64,000 nucleotides of DNA from positions 62,001 to 126,000 of the forward strand of contig NZ_JAINFJ010000005.1 of the NCBI RefSeq assembly GCF_019966595.1, in the 5' to 3' direction. This document shows, piece after piece, positions 36,587-46,028 of this stretch. A program made the translations under genes and the position numbers. The notes under the pieces were generated by a model. It was not told where the DNA came from. It saw only the letters and a list, made by a program, of their open reading frames with translations, and made no database searches. The DNA is from Oricola indica. Lineage in GTDB: Bacteria > Pseudomonadota > Alphaproteobacteria > Rhizobiales > Rhizobiaceae. The first letter of the stretch is position 1, and every line of letters begins with the position of its first letter.

Positions 36587-37804
36587 ATGCAAACCGGGCA
36601 GCGTTACGGAGTGGTCATTGTCGCGGCGGGGCGCGGCGAAAGAGCCGCCGGCGCGGGCAATGGTCCCAAGCAATACAGACGCCTCGGCGCGAAGTCCGTG
36701 ATAGCGAGAACACTGGGAGCTTTCCGGGAATGGAATCCGGAATGCCCGGTGGTGATCGTCCGCCACGCAGATGACGAGGCGCTGCTGCGCGAAGCGCTTT
36801 CCGGGGATCTCGAAGGGATTACGGTGGTCACCGGCGGCACGACGCGGCAGGCATCCGTCCTGCGCGGCCTGGAAGCACTCGCCGCAATCGATCCCGCGCC
36901 GCAATTCGCGCTGATCCACGACGCCGCGCGCCCTTTCATTACATCAGCCGTTCTCGACAAGATCGCGGAGTCTCTGGCTAATGCCCCAGAGAGCGGCGTC
37001 ATTCCCGCCCTTGCGGTCTCGGAGACATTGAAGGCCACGGACGACACCGGCAGGATACACGCGACGGTGCCCCGCGCAGGGCTGTACCGGGCGCAAACGC
37101 CTCAGGCATTCCCGCTGGCCTCAATACTGGATGTTCACAAACAGGCGGCAAAAACGGCGGCCGAGGAGTTCACCGACGACGCGGCGCTGTACGAGTGGGC
37201 CAATCTGCCGGTGCGTGTCGTTGCCGGCGATTCCCGCAATATCAAGCTGACATGGCCGCAGGATTTCGAGGAAGCAGAACGCATGCTGAAAGACGAGACC
37301 GCTCCCGTCCTGCCAGATGTTCGCGTCGGCCATGGATATGACACGCACCAGCTCGTCCGCGGAGACCGGATCGTCCTTTGCGGCGTCGAGATCGCCCATG
37401 ACCGCATGCTCTCGGGACACTCCGATGCCGATGTCGGTTTCCATGCATTGACCGACGCTCTTCTGGCGACGATCGGTGAGGGCGACATCGGCAGCCATTT
37501 TCCGCCGAGCGATCCGCAGTGGAAAGGCCAGGCGTCCCATGTTTTCCTGAAACACGCGGCAACGCTGGTTCAGGATGCAGGCGGCCGCGTGACTCATTGC
37601 GACGTGACGCTTTTATGTGAACGACCGAAGATCGGCCCGCATCGCGAAACCATGCGCGAGTCGATCGCCAATGTCATCGGAATCGGCGTGAACCGGGTTT
37701 CGGTCAAGGCGACGACAAACGAGAAGATCGGCTTCATCGGCCGCGAAGAAGGTATCGTCGCGCTGGCAACCGCGACAGCGGTCTTTCCGATGGAAGGAGA
37801 ATAA
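36587..37804 (+). CDS. ispDF: Bifunctional IspD/IspF isoprenoid enzyme
   Basis: A 405-residue fusion in the MEP pathway. The N-terminal 2-C-methyl-D-erythritol 4-phosphate cytidylyltransferase (about 8-225) has VIVAAGRGERA, LIHDAARPF and TDDAALYE. The C-terminal 2,4-cyclodiphosphate synthase (about 240-400) has RVGHGYDTHQL and SGHSDADVGFHALTDALL. The fusion is usual in alphaproteobacteria. ATG 36587 is preferred; a GTG at 36566 would add seven residues. Confidence 0.95.
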   Translation: MQTGQRYGVVIVAAGRGERAAGAGNGPKQYRRLGAKSVIARTLGAFREWNPECPVVIVRHADDEALLREALSGDLEGITVVTGGTTRQASVLRGLEALAAIDPAPQFALIHDAARPFITSAVLDKIAESLANAPESGVIPALAVSETLKATDDTGRIHATVPRAGLYRAQTPQAFPLASILDVHKQAAKTAAEEFTDDAALYEWANLPVRVVAGDSRNIKLTWPQDFEEAERMLKDETAPVLPDVRVGHGYDTHQLVRGDRIVLCGVEIAHDRMLSGHSDADVGFHALTDALLATIGEGDIGSHFPPSDPQWKGQASHVFLKHAATLVQDAGGRVTHCDVTLLCERPKIGPHRETMRESIANVIGIGVNRVSVKATTNEKIGFIGREEGIVALATATAVFPMEGE

Positions 37805-37808
37805 TGCG

Positions 37809-38360
37809 ATGAATGACAACAGCGAAGTGCAAGACGAGGTTGCAGAACGTATCGGCGCCCTACTCGATCTCTGCAAACAGAAGAACATCATGATCGCGAC
37901 GGCAGAATCCTGCACCGGCGGCCTGATTGCGGCCACCCTGACGGAAGTCCCAGGCTCGTCCGCCGTGGTCGACCGTGGTTTCGTCACCTATTCGAACGGC
38001 GCAAAATCCGACCTGCTCGGCGTTCCCGCCGACATGATCGAGCGCAACGGCGCGGTGTCCAGCGAAGTGGCGGGCGCGATGGCGGAGGGCGCCCTCGCCC
38101 GCGCCGACGCCGATATCACGATCGCGGTCACCGGTGTCGCCGGTCCCGATGGCGGCACCGATCTCAAACCGGTCGGTCTCGTCTGGTTTGGATGCGCCGC
38201 GAGTTGGGCGCCGACATTCGTGCACAAGACGGTCTTTCCGGATCACGGCCGCGCCTTCATCCGACAGGCAACGGTGATGACGGCTATCGAGATCCTGACG
38301 GAAACGGTGAAGCTCGCTCCGGACCGCCAAGCGGAGCCCGAGGTTGAAGCCGAAGACTAG
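37809..38360 (+). CDS. CinA-family protein (nicotinamide-nucleotide amidohydrolase, PncC type)
   Basis: A 183-residue protein that is only the CinA C-terminal domain. Motifs are TAESCTGGLIAATLTEVPGSS and VTGVAGPDGGT. The family deamidates NMN to NaMN in pyridine-nucleotide salvage. It begins four bases after ispDF and converges on the next gene with a four-base 3' overlap (38357-38360). Confidence 0.88.
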   Translation: MNDNSEVQDEVAERIGALLDLCKQKNIMIATAESCTGGLIAATLTEVPGSSAVVDRGFVTYSNGAKSDLLGVPADMIERNGAVSSEVAGAMAEGALARADADITIAVTGVAGPDGGTDLKPVGLVWFGCAASWAPTFVHKTVFPDHGRAFIRQATVMTAIEILTETVKLAPDRQAEPEVEAED

Positions 38361-38830
38361 GCCGTGGCGTCATCACGTCGCGGATCGCCATAGACCGCGA
38401 ATGCACGTTTCTGGAATGCCTCCGAGAACATGCGAAACGCCCTGTCGAACATGGCGCCCATCACTATGCCGAGCGTCCGGCTCTTGAACTCGTAGTCGAT
38501 GGCGAAATGTACGTCGCAGCCGCCATCCGGCCGCTCTTCGAAGCGCCAGCGATTGTCCAGGTAGCGGAACGGCCCCTCGAGATAGGAAACGTCGATCGCA
38601 TTCTGCCCGGGCTTGAGTACGACGCGTGACGTGAAGGTCTCGCGGATCATCTTGTAGCCGACAGTCATGTCGGCAACGAGCATAGTGGCATCTTCGCGTT
38701 CGCGCCGCTCGCGAACACGCAATGCCTCGCACATCGGCAGGAACTCCGGATATCGCTCGACATCTGCAACAAGATCGAACATCTGCGCCGCGCTGTGCGG
38801 AACGGTCGTTATGTCCTGAAACTTCGGCAT
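38357..38830 (-). CDS. RatA/COQ10-type START-domain protein
   Basis: A 157-residue polyketide cyclase/START-like protein of the RatA/COQ10 group. It opens with PKFQDITTVPHSAAQMFDLVADVERYPEF-type sequence and has FRYLDNRWRF. COQ10 members bind and deliver ubiquinone; the toxin annotation of RatA rests on the E. coli protein. With the respiratory and lipoate genes beside it, a quinone role is more likely here. It lies 200 bases downstream of lipA on the same strand. Confidence 0.85.
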   Translation of the reverse strand: MPKFQDITTVPHSAAQMFDLVADVERYPEFLPMCEALRVRERREREDATMLVADMTVGYKMIRETFTSRVVLKPGQNAIDVSYLEGPFRYLDNRWRFEERPDGGCDVHFAIDYEFKSRTLGIVMGAMFDRAFRMFSEAFQKRAFAVYGDPRRDDATA

Positions 38831-39003
38831 GCCGGACAGCTAAGGATCACGCTCCCACATGGCAAGTAGGCGATCCGCATCCGCAAAGAATTTCAATGTG
38901 CATACGGAAATGCCGCCGCCAGATAACACCGAAAAGCGAAACACGCCGCGGTAGTCGCATCCACAAGACGAGCTCCGTGCGCGGCAAACGGAGATAGAAG
39001 GTC

Positions 39004-39026
39004 GGCGAGCCCTCGCAAGGCCCGCC
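39004..39026 (-). terminator. Weak hairpin after lipA
   Basis: GGCGAGC (39004-39010) and GCCCGCC (39020-39026) pair with one G-T wobble, four bases beyond the lipA stop. No T-run follows. It could be a weak terminator before the RatA-type gene. Confidence 0.3.
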
Positions 39027-39030
39027 TGGC

Positions 39031-39999
39031 CTACCCGGCTGCCGCCAGTCTCTTTGCCCGGTTTTCCCTCAGGCGCGCGAAATCGTCTCCGGCGTGGTGC
39101 GAAGACCGCGTCAGCGGGCTCGCGGATACCATCAGGAAGCCTTTGGAATACGCGATGGTCTCCAGCGACTTGAACTCGTCCGGCGGAACGAACCGGATGA
39201 CCGGATGGTGCTTTTTGGTTGGCTGCAGATATTGCCCGATCGTCAGGAAATCGACATTGGCGGTGCGCAGGTCGTCCATAAGCTGAAGGATTTCGTTCCG
39301 CTCTTCGCCAAGCCCGACCATGATGCCTGACTTCGTGAACATGGTCGGATCGATCTCCTTGACCTGCTGGAGAAGCCGGATCGAATGGAAGTAACGGGCA
39401 CCCGGCCGCACCGTGAGGTAGTTGGACGGCACCGTTTCCAGATTGTGGTTGAAGACATCCGGCTTGGCGGCGACGACCTTCTCCACTGCCTTTTCCTTGC
39501 GCAGGAAGTCGGGCGTCAGGATCTCGACCGTCGTGTCCGGTGCTTCCTCGCGGATTGCCTGTATGACCTCGACGAAATGCTGCGCGCCGCCATCGTCGAG
39601 ATCGTCGCGGTCGACGGAGGTGATGACGACATGCGTCAGACCCATCGTCTTGACCGCATGGGCGATGTTTTCCGGCTCCTTCGAATCGAGTGGCGCAGGC
39701 CGGCCGGTCGAGACATTGCAGAAGGCGCAAGCGCGGGTGCAGATCTCGCCCATGATCATGAAGCTGGCGTGCTTCTTGTCCCAGCACTCGCCGATATTCG
39801 GGCAGCCCGCTTCCTCGCACACCGTCACGAGATTGTGCGATTTCACGATGCCGTGCGTCTCCCGGAAGCCGGCCGATGTCGGCGCCTTCACGCGGATCCA
39901 GTCCGGCTTGCGCGCCTGGACGGGCTGGTCCGGCCGGTGCGCCTTTTCGGGATGGCGCACCCTTTGTGCGGGCGCGGTCGTATCGAGCACTGTGACCAT
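39031..39999 (-). CDS. lipA: Lipoyl synthase
   Basis: A 322-residue radical-SAM enzyme that inserts two sulfurs into octanoyl groups on E2 and GcvH. The auxiliary cluster cysteines are in [12 protein letters not shown] and the radical-SAM motif is [11 protein letters not shown] 39999 ([10 protein letters not shown]) is the start; the same frame is open further upstream to 40152 but that part overlaps the GlsB-type gene and is not protein-like. Its place beside lpdA and pdh genes fits supply of lipoate to PDH. Confidence 0.96.
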   Translation of the reverse strand: MVTVLDTTAPAQRVRHPEKAHRPDQPVQARKPDWIRVKAPTSAGFRETHGIVKSHNLVTVCEEAGCPNIGECWDKKHASFMIMGEICTRACAFCNVSTGRPAPLDSKEPENIAHAVKTMGLTHVVITSVDRDDLDDGGAQHFVEVIQAIREEAPDTTVEILTPDFLRKEKAVEKVVAAKPDVFNHNLETVPSNYLTVRPGARYFHSIRLLQQVKEIDPTMFTKSGIMVGLGEERNEILQLMDDLRTANVDFLTIGQYLQPTKKHHPVIRFVPPDEFKSLETIAYSKGFLMVSASPLTRSSHHAGDDFARLRENRAKRLAAAG

Positions 40000-40021
40000 G
40001 ACTGTCTGCTTTTCTGTCTTT

Positions 40022-40270
40022 TTAACGACGCTTGCCGGTGACGAGCCCCGCCACGAACAACAACACGATGGCGCCGACCGTGGCAGTAATGAGCGAGCCG
40101 ACGAAGCCGCCGCTCGGCATGATGCCGAGTACATTGAACAGCCAGCCGCCAACGAAAGCGCCGATGATGCCGATGACGATGTTCATCAGCAGGCCCGACT
40201 GGTTTTTCATGACGATGCCGGCAAGCCAGCCGGCAAGGCCGCCGATGATGATCCAGATGATGAAGCCCAT
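40022..40270 (-). CDS. GlsB/YeaQ/YmgE-family small membrane protein
   Basis: An 82-residue protein with three hydrophobic helices rich in glycine ([45 protein letters not shown]). The family, called transglycosylase-associated protein, is linked to stress responses without a defined activity. AGGAGCAGGACAA stands upstream of ATG 40270. It sits between lpdA and lipA on the same strand. Confidence 0.88.
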   Translation of the reverse strand: MGFIIWIIIGGLAGWLAGIVMKNQSGLLMNIVIGIIGAFVGGWLFNVLGIMPSGGFVGSLITATVGAIVLLFVAGLVTGKRR

Positions 40271-40320
40271 TTGTCCTGCTCCTTATTCTAATTCACAGAT
40301 GCGTTTGCGGGGTCGGGATT

Positions 40321-40342
40321 GCAAGGCCGATACCGGCCTTGC
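40321..40342 (-). terminator. 9-bp hairpin after lpdA
   Basis: GCAAGGCCG (40321-40329) and CGGCCTTGC (40334-40342) form a perfect stem with a 4-base loop, 12 bases beyond the lpdA stop. No T-run follows on the minus strand, so it may be a Rho-dependent or mRNA-protecting end of the PDH transcript. Confidence 0.5.
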
Positions 40343-40354
40343 GGACGACCCGGG

Positions 40355-41800
40355 TCACGCGTTCAGCACGCGCCCATAGGCGTCCAGAACGCTTTCCTTC
40401 ATCATCTCCGAGAGGGTCGGATGCGGGAAGACCGTATGCATCAGTTCTTCCTCAGTCGTCTCGAGGTTCATCGCGACGACGAAGCCCTGGATCAGTTCGG
40501 TCACTTCCGCGCCCACCATGTGTGCACCGAGAAGCTGCCCGGTCTTCTTGTCGAAGATCGTCTTGATCAGGCCCTGGTCCTCGCCAAGCGCGATCGCCTT
40601 GCCGTTGGCGACGAACGCGAAACGCCCGACGCGGATTTCGTGGCCGGCCTCTTTCGCCTTGGCTTCCGTCAGACCGACGGATGCGACCTGGGGATGACAG
40701 TAGGTGCAGCCGGGGATCATCGACTTGTCCATCGGATGCACGCCCGGCACGCCGGCGATCTTCTCGACGCAGATGACGCCTTCATGCTCGGCCTTGTGCG
40801 CCAGCATCGGCGGCCCGGCGACATCGCCGATGGCGTAGATGCCCTCGACATTGGTCTTGCCATACCCATCGATGACAATGCAGCCGCGGTCGGTCTTTAC
40901 GCCGAGGCTCTCAAGACCGAGATTCTCGATATTGCCCTGCACGCCGACGGCGGAGATCAGCCGGTCGGCCTCGATGGCCTCGGTCTTTCCGTCCTTTTTC
41001 TCGACATGGGCAACAACGGAGTTCGACTTTTTCTCGACCTTCGATACCTTCGCTTCGGTGATGATCTTCAGGCCGTGCTTCTCCAGTTGCTTGCGGGCGA
41101 TCTTGGAGATTTCCTCGTCTTCGACCGGCATGACCTGCGGCATAAGCTCGACGACCGTCACATCCACACCCATGGAATTGTAGAAGCTGGCGAATTCGAT
41201 GCCGATCGCGCCCGAGCCCATGACGACAAGCTTTTTCGGCATTTCCTGCGGCACCATCGCCTCGAAATAGGTCCAGATCAGCTTGCCGTCCGGCTCGATG
41301 CCCGGAAGAGCGCGGGGCCGCGCGCCGGTCGCGACGATGATGTTCTTCGCCGTGTACTCGCCCTCGCCCTTGACGCCCTTGGGCACCGGGTGCTGCGGCT
41401 CCATCGGTTTCTTGGAAGGCTTGCCGACAGTGATCTTGCCCTTGCCGGCGAGTTTCGCCTCGCCCCAGATCACGTCGATCTTGTTCTTCTTCATCAGCAT
41501 GCCGACGCCGCCATTAAGACGCCCGGAGACACCGCGCGACCGATCGACCACGGCCTTCACGTCCGCGCTCACCGTGCCGTCGATTTTCAGTCCGTAGTTC
41601 TTGGCGTGGCTGGCGAAGTCCATGACTTCGGCCGACCGAAGCAGCGCCTTGGTCGGGATGCAGCCCCAGTTGAGACAGATGCCACCGAGATGCTCACGCT
41701 CCACGATGGCGGTCTTGAGGCCAAGCTGCGCGGCCCGGATTGCGGCGACATAGCCGCCGGGGCCGGAACCGATGATGATGATGTCGTATACGTTCGACAT
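40355..41800 (-). CDS. lpdA: Dihydrolipoyl dehydrogenase (E3)
   Basis: A 481-residue FAD-dependent disulfide oxidoreductase. The FAD motif is IIIGSGPGGYVAA, the redox-active pair is in GGICLNWGCIPTK, the NAD motif is VVMGSGAIGIEFA, and the C-terminal catalytic histidine region is HTVFPHPTLSE. It reoxidises lipoyl groups of the adjacent PDH complex. ATG 41800 (MSNVYD) is the start; the RBS region GGAGTGGAAG can pair with an upstream copy (see 41805-41871). Confidence 0.96.
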   Translation of the reverse strand: MSNVYDIIIIGSGPGGYVAAIRAAQLGLKTAIVEREHLGGICLNWGCIPTKALLRSAEVMDFASHAKNYGLKIDGTVSADVKAVVDRSRGVSGRLNGGVGMLMKKNKIDVIWGEAKLAGKGKITVGKPSKKPMEPQHPVPKGVKGEGEYTAKNIIVATGARPRALPGIEPDGKLIWTYFEAMVPQEMPKKLVVMGSGAIGIEFASFYNSMGVDVTVVELMPQVMPVEDEEISKIARKQLEKHGLKIITEAKVSKVEKKSNSVVAHVEKKDGKTEAIEADRLISAVGVQGNIENLGLESLGVKTDRGCIVIDGYGKTNVEGIYAIGDVAGPPMLAHKAEHEGVICVEKIAGVPGVHPMDKSMIPGCTYCHPQVASVGLTEAKAKEAGHEIRVGRFAFVANGKAIALGEDQGLIKTIFDKKTGQLLGAHMVGAEVTELIQGFVVAMNLETTEEELMHTVFPHPTLSEMMKESVLDAYGRVLNA

Positions 41801-41804
41801 GGGC

Positions 41805-41871
41805 GCTTCCACTCCTTGTTATATCGGCCCGACGGCGCGAGACGCCGGCGACCGGTTGCGGGAGTGGAAGC
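41805..41871 (-). promoter_or_regulatory. Long inverted repeat that can mask the lpdA ribosome binding site
   Basis: GCTTCCACTCC (41805-41815) is an exact reverse complement of GGAGTGGAAGC (41861-41871). In the lpdA mRNA the first arm reads GGAGTGGAAGC, ends four bases before AUG and contains the likely Shine-Dalgarno sequence; the second arm lies 45 bases upstream. A smaller CGGCG/CGCCG hairpin sits in the loop. The arrangement looks like a translational switch; no ligand or partner is known. Confidence 0.5.
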
Positions 41872-41884
41872 CTTTTGCCGCCCC

Positions 41885-42148
41885 TTATGCAGGGTCTTCT
41901 GCGGTGGGTTCCGGCTTGACCAGCATCCCGTAGATTTCGTCTTTCAGTGCCATGCGTTTTTTGCGCATCTCGACCAGACGCGCATCATCGCAAGGTTCAA
42001 TATCGGTCTCTGCGCGATGAATGGCCCGGTTCAGCTCGTGATACTCGTTCGAGATCCGGTGAAAGTGGCCATCCTTCTCACGCAAGTGGTGGATTTCGGC
42101 GACCAGTTCCGGGAATTCGTCGGCCAGTTCATGCGGGACATGGGACAT
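41885..42148 (-). CDS. DUF465 (YdcH-family) protein
   Basis: An 87-residue, charged, helical protein of the YdcH/DUF465 family. The start MSHVPHELADEFPELVAEIHHLREKD-type sequence and EYHELNRAIHRAE are typical. Function is unknown across the family. GGAGGTATCCCA stands before ATG 42148. It is in line with the PDH genes but 75 bases after the GDSL hydrolase gene. Confidence 0.85.
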   Translation of the reverse strand: MSHVPHELADEFPELVAEIHHLREKDGHFHRISNEYHELNRAIHRAETDIEPCDDARLVEMRKKRMALKDEIYGMLVKPEPTAEDPA

Positions 42149-42223
42149 TGGGATACCTCCAGTTTATCCGTCGTGTATCCGACCCTAAGCCCTGTTGCCA
42201 GTCCCTCCTTGATCCGTATCAAT

Positions 42224-42862
42224 TTATAGTCCGAGCATCAGCGAAACGACCGGCGCAAGCGCCTTTCCGATGGCTCTCGTATTCTCTGCGTCGAGATGAA
42301 TCCCGTCGACAGGCGACGTCGATGCAACCGTTGATGCGTCGAAGAAACCGCACTCCAGATCGTCCGCGACATCCGCATACATCGACCCGAGCATCCGCGA
42401 TTCCGATATCTTGCCCGCAAACATCGCCGCGTAATCCGGATTTGCGGTCTCGCAGAATGGCGGCGGCGCGACGATCAGGACCGCGGGCGTCTCCATCTCG
42501 AACGACCAGTCGTGATTGCGCACGAGGCTGACCAGTTTCTCGATCCCCTGCCGCGCGGTGAAGGCGAGGCCGTGAACCGACGGCTTCAGGTCGTTCGTGC
42601 CCAGCATGATGACGACGAGATCGATAGGCTTGTGCGTATCGAGCACCATCGGCAGCGTCCGCGCGCCATTTCGGTCACTTCCACCGAGATGATCGTCGAA
42701 CGCTGTCGTCCGGCCGTTCAGTCCTTCGCCAATCACCTCGACGCGCCCGCCAAGTGCATCGGCGAGCGCCACCGGCCAGCGATTTTCGCTCAGGTGGCGT
42801 CGCCCGCTTTCCGGATCGTAGCCCCAGGTCAGCGAATCGCCGAAGGCAAGAACGGTTTTCAT
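42224..42862 (-). CDS. SGNH/GDSL-type hydrolase (arylesterase-like)
   Basis: A 212-residue esterase. Block I is LAFGDSLTWGYDP with the serine nucleophile, block III is MLGTNDLK, and block V is DGIHLDAE with the Asp-His pair. No signal peptide is seen, so it acts in the cytoplasm; substrate unknown. It starts 13 bases after the pdhC stop. Such a hydrolase inside the PDH-lpdA run recurs in Rhizobiales, but a role in PDH function is not established. Confidence 0.88.
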   Translation of the reverse strand: MKTVLAFGDSLTWGYDPESGRRHLSENRWPVALADALGGRVEVIGEGLNGRTTAFDDHLGGSDRNGARTLPMVLDTHKPIDLVVIMLGTNDLKPSVHGLAFTARQGIEKLVSLVRNHDWSFEMETPAVLIVAPPPFCETANPDYAAMFAGKISESRMLGSMYADVADDLECGFFDASTVASTSPVDGIHLDAENTRAIGKALAPVVSLMLGL

Positions 42863-42875
42863 CGCGCGATCGGCC

Positions 42876-44252
42876 CTAGACCAGCATCGACATCGGGTTT
42901 TCGATGTAGCCCTTGAAGGCCGCGAGGAGTTCCGCGCCGAGCGCGCCATCGACACAACGGTGGTCGGTCGACAGTGTCACCGTCATCACCTGTGCTATGG
43001 CGATCGCGTCGTCCTTGACCACCGCGCGCTTCTCGCCCGCGCCGACCGCAAGGATCGTCGCATGCGGCGGGTTCACGACAGCGGCGAAGTCCTTCACGCC
43101 CATCATGCCCATATTGGAGACCGCCGTCGTACCGCCCTGGTATTCCTGCGGCTGCAGCTTGCGTTCCTTGGCGCGCTTGCCGAGATCCTTCATCTCGTTG
43201 GAGATGACCGAAAGCGACTTCATTTCCGCCTGGCGAACGATCGGCGTGATCAGCCCGCCCGGGATGGAAACCGCAACGCCGACATCGGCATGCTTGTGCT
43301 TGACCATCGCCTCGTCGGTCCACGAGACATTGGCGTCCGGCACGTCTCGCAGTGCAAGCGCGAGCGACTTGATGACCATGTCGTTGACCGACAGCTTGTA
43401 GGCCGGACGATCGTCCTTGCGCGGTGCGGCGGCGTTCAACTCGGAACGCAGCTTGAGGAGCGCATCCAGCTCGCAATCGACCGAGACGTAGAAATGCGGG
43501 ATCGTCTGCTTCGATTCCTGCAGCCGCTTCGCGATGGTCTTGCGCATGCCGTCATGCTTGACGAGTTCGTAGGAGCCTTCCTCGAACAGCTTGAGCACCG
43601 CATCGGTGGACGATCCGGTCGCCATTGCAGCCGCAGGCGCCGGCGTGACCGGGGACTTGTCGGCAGCGGCGGAAGCCTTCGCACCACCGGCGATCGCGGC
43701 TTCCACGTCGCGCTTGACGATACGGCCATGCGGCCCGGTGCCCGAAACCGCCGTGATATCGACGCCTTCGGACTTGGCGATGCGACGCGCCAGCGGCGAG
43801 GCGAAAACCCTTTCGCCGTCCTTGACCGGCACAGGCCCGGCCTTGACGTTATCCGGGATTGCTTGCGTCTGCGCCGCCTTGGCAGGGCCCGGAGCCGGCG
43901 TAGCGGCCGCCTTCGGTTCCTCTTTGGCCGGCGCGGCCTCGGCTTTCGGCTCTTCCTTGGCCGGTGCCGGCGACGCACCGCCGGAGGACGCCGCCTCGCT
44001 CACATCCTCGCCTTCGGCGGCGAGAATGGCGATGACGGCATTGACCTTGACGCCTTCGCTGCCCTCGGCAACGACGATCTTGGCGACCGTTCCCTCATCG
44101 ACAGCCTCGACTTCCATCGTGGCCTTGTCCGTTTCGATCTCCGCGATCACGTCGCCGGCGGAAACGCTGTCGCCTTCCTTGACCAGCCACTTGGCGAGAT
44201 TGCCCTCTTCCATCGTCGGGGAGAGCGCAGGCATTGTGATATTGATGGGCAT
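42876..44252 (-). CDS. pdhC: Pyruvate dehydrogenase E2 (dihydrolipoamide acetyltransferase)
   Basis: A 458-residue E2: one lipoyl domain (residues 1-80, lipoyl-lysine in ETDKATME), an Ala/Pro/Glu-rich linker (about 85-130), an E3/E1-binding domain ([16 protein letters not shown], about 145-180) and the catalytic core with the C-terminal [11 protein letters not shown] histidine motif. It transfers acetyl groups to CoA. GGAGGAGCACT precedes ATG 44252, 14 bases after pdhB. Confidence 0.96.
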   Translation of the reverse strand: MPINITMPALSPTMEEGNLAKWLVKEGDSVSAGDVIAEIETDKATMEVEAVDEGTVAKIVVAEGSEGVKVNAVIAILAAEGEDVSEAASSGGASPAPAKEEPKAEAAPAKEEPKAAATPAPGPAKAAQTQAIPDNVKAGPVPVKDGERVFASPLARRIAKSEGVDITAVSGTGPHGRIVKRDVEAAIAGGAKASAAADKSPVTPAPAAAMATGSSTDAVLKLFEEGSYELVKHDGMRKTIAKRLQESKQTIPHFYVSVDCELDALLKLRSELNAAAPRKDDRPAYKLSVNDMVIKSLALALRDVPDANVSWTDEAMVKHKHADVGVAVSIPGGLITPIVRQAEMKSLSVISNEMKDLGKRAKERKLQPQEYQGGTTAVSNMGMMGVKDFAAVVNPPHATILAVGAGEKRAVVKDDAIAIAQVMTVTLSTDHRCVDGALGAELLAAFKGYIENPMSMLV

Positions 44253-44266
44253 AGTGCTCCTCCCCC

Positions 44267-45706
44267 TCAGGACGCGTAGGTGACGGTTTTGACCGCGTCG
44301 ACCACTTCGCCGACATTCGGCAGCGCCAGTTTTTCCAGATTGGCCGCGTAAGGCATCGGGACATCCTTGCCGGCGATGGTGACGACCGGCGCGTCGAGAT
44401 AGTCGAACGCCTCGCGCTGCACGCGGTTGGCGATGAAGTCGCCGACCGAACTCTGCGGGAAGCCCTCTTCGACGGTTACGAGACGACCGGTCTTCTTCAC
44501 GCTTTCGATCACCGTCGGCAAGTCCATGGGACGGATCGTGCGCAGGTCGATCACCTCGCATTCGATACCGGCTCCCGCCAGTTCCTCGGCCGCCTTGATG
44601 GCATAGGTCATGCCGATCCCGAAAGACACGATCGTGCAGTCAGACCCGGAGCGATGGATGCGCGCCTTGCCGATCGGCAGCACGAAATCGTCGAGTTTCG
44701 GAACGTCGAATGTCTGTCCGTAGAGAATCTCGTTTTCGAGGAAGATCACCGGGTTGGGATCGCGGATCGCCGCCTTCAAGAGGCCTTTCGCGTCCGCCGC
44801 GGTGTAGGGCATGACGACCTTGAGGCCGGGCACGTGGCTGTACCACGCCGCATAATCCTGGCTGTGCTGGGCCGCAACGCGGGCCGCCGCGCCGCTGGCG
44901 CCGCGGAAGACCATCGGCGCGCCCATCTGGCCGCCGGACATATAAAGCGTCTTGGCCGCGGAGTTGATGATCTGGTCGATCGCCTGCATGGCGAAGTTGA
45001 ACGTCATGAACTCGACGATCGGCCGCAACCCGGACATTGCCGCGCCGACACCAACACCGGCGAAGCCGTGTTCGGTGATCGGCGTATCGACGACACGCTT
45101 CGGACCGAACTCGTCGAGCAGGCCCTGCGTGACCTTGTAGGCGCCCTGGTATTCGGCGACTTCCTCGCCCATCACGAAGACGGTCTCGTCGGCGCGCATC
45201 TCCTCGGCCATCGCGTCGCGCAATGCTTCGCGGACCGTTGTCGGGACCATTTCGGTTCCGTCGGGAATGTCCGGGTCGGAACCGACATCCGGCGCCGACG
45301 GTTCGGGATGGACCTTGCCTTCGGCAGGCACCCGGCGCGCATCCATGTCCTCGACGGCATTGCCATCGGTCGCGGTACCCTCGCCGGCCGCGCCATCGGC
45401 GCTTCGCTCGCCATGCGGATCGCCGGAGGGTGGCGCGGACTTGCCGATGTCATCGGCGCTTTCGCCTTCCTGAAGCAGAACCGCGATCGGCGTGTTGACC
45501 TTCACGCCTTCGGCGCCTTCGTCGATGAGGATCTTTCCGATCACACCTTCATCGACGGCTTCGACTTCCATCGTCGCCTTGTCGGTCTCGATTTCGGCGA
45601 TCACGTCACCTGACGAGACGTTGTCACCTTCCTTGACCAGCCATTTGGCCAGATTGCCCTCTTCCATCGTCGGGGAGAGCGCAGGCATCAGAATATCAAC
45701 GGGCAT
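44267..45706 (-). CDS. pdhB: Pyruvate dehydrogenase E1 beta with N-terminal lipoyl domain
   Basis: A 479-residue protein. Residues 1-80 are a complete lipoyl domain with [15 protein letters not shown], nearly the same as that in pdhC. An acidic linker (about 85-150) leads to the E1-beta domain ([34 protein letters not shown]). The lipoylated E1-beta is a known feature of Rhizobiales and related groups. It would need LipA for modification at two subunits of the complex. Confidence 0.96.
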   Translation of the reverse strand: MPVDILMPALSPTMEEGNLAKWLVKEGDNVSSGDVIAEIETDKATMEVEAVDEGVIGKILIDEGAEGVKVNTPIAVLLQEGESADDIGKSAPPSGDPHGERSADGAAGEGTATDGNAVEDMDARRVPAEGKVHPEPSAPDVGSDPDIPDGTEMVPTTVREALRDAMAEEMRADETVFVMGEEVAEYQGAYKVTQGLLDEFGPKRVVDTPITEHGFAGVGVGAAMSGLRPIVEFMTFNFAMQAIDQIINSAAKTLYMSGGQMGAPMVFRGASGAAARVAAQHSQDYAAWYSHVPGLKVVMPYTAADAKGLLKAAIRDPNPVIFLENEILYGQTFDVPKLDDFVLPIGKARIHRSGSDCTIVSFGIGMTYAIKAAEELAGAGIECEVIDLRTIRPMDLPTVIESVKKTGRLVTVEEGFPQSSVGDFIANRVQREAFDYLDAPVVTIAGKDVPMPYAANLEKLALPNVGEVVDAVKTVTYAS

Positions 45707-45736
45707 GGTTTCCTCACCTGTGTTTTCTTGCCGGCC

Positions 45737-46015
45737 CTATTGGAGCCGGAATCTTTTCCAGAACAGCACCGCTGCGAGGCAAACTGCCGCCGCGATGAAC
45801 ATGAAACGAATGGCGCGCAGCCAAAGCGGATCCGGACCGAACCTGATCTCGCGATCCAGCGCCGCACGCCGGCGCGCCGAAGAGTTGTCGAGATAGTCAG
45901 CGACTTTCCGGCCGGCGCCGATGAACGATTTGAAGACATGCCAGAAAAACAGGCCGAAGAGGGCGACGACACCCGCCCCCAACACATAGACCCAGATATC
46001 CGGCGAAGCCTGCAT
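45737..46015 (-). CDS. Small two-helix membrane protein inside the PDH operon
   Basis: A 92-residue protein I cannot place in a named family. It has two hydrophobic helices, VYVLGAGVVALFGLFFWHVF (about 9-28) and AIRFMFIAAAVCLAAVLFW (near the C-terminus), joined by a polar, arginine-rich cytoplasmic loop (NSSARRRAALDREIRFG). It lies 13 bases after pdhA and 30 before pdhB, so it must be co-transcribed. ATG 46015 is the start; the longer frame overlaps pdhA. Confidence 0.7.
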   Translation of the reverse strand: MQASPDIWVYVLGAGVVALFGLFFWHVFKSFIGAGRKVADYLDNSSARRRAALDREIRFGPDPLWLRAIRFMFIAAAVCLAAVLFWKRFRLQ

Positions 46016-46028
46016 CGACCCGGACCGC

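Noticed and set aside
38357-38830. RatA-type protein as a toxin of a toxin-antitoxin system
   Set aside because: No antitoxin-like partner gene is adjacent; the protein fits the COQ10/START group just as well.
40319-42229. A 636-codon plus-strand open frame opposite lpdA and DUF465
   Set aside because: No motif and it spans the intergenic hairpin and stem regions; lpdA is unambiguous.
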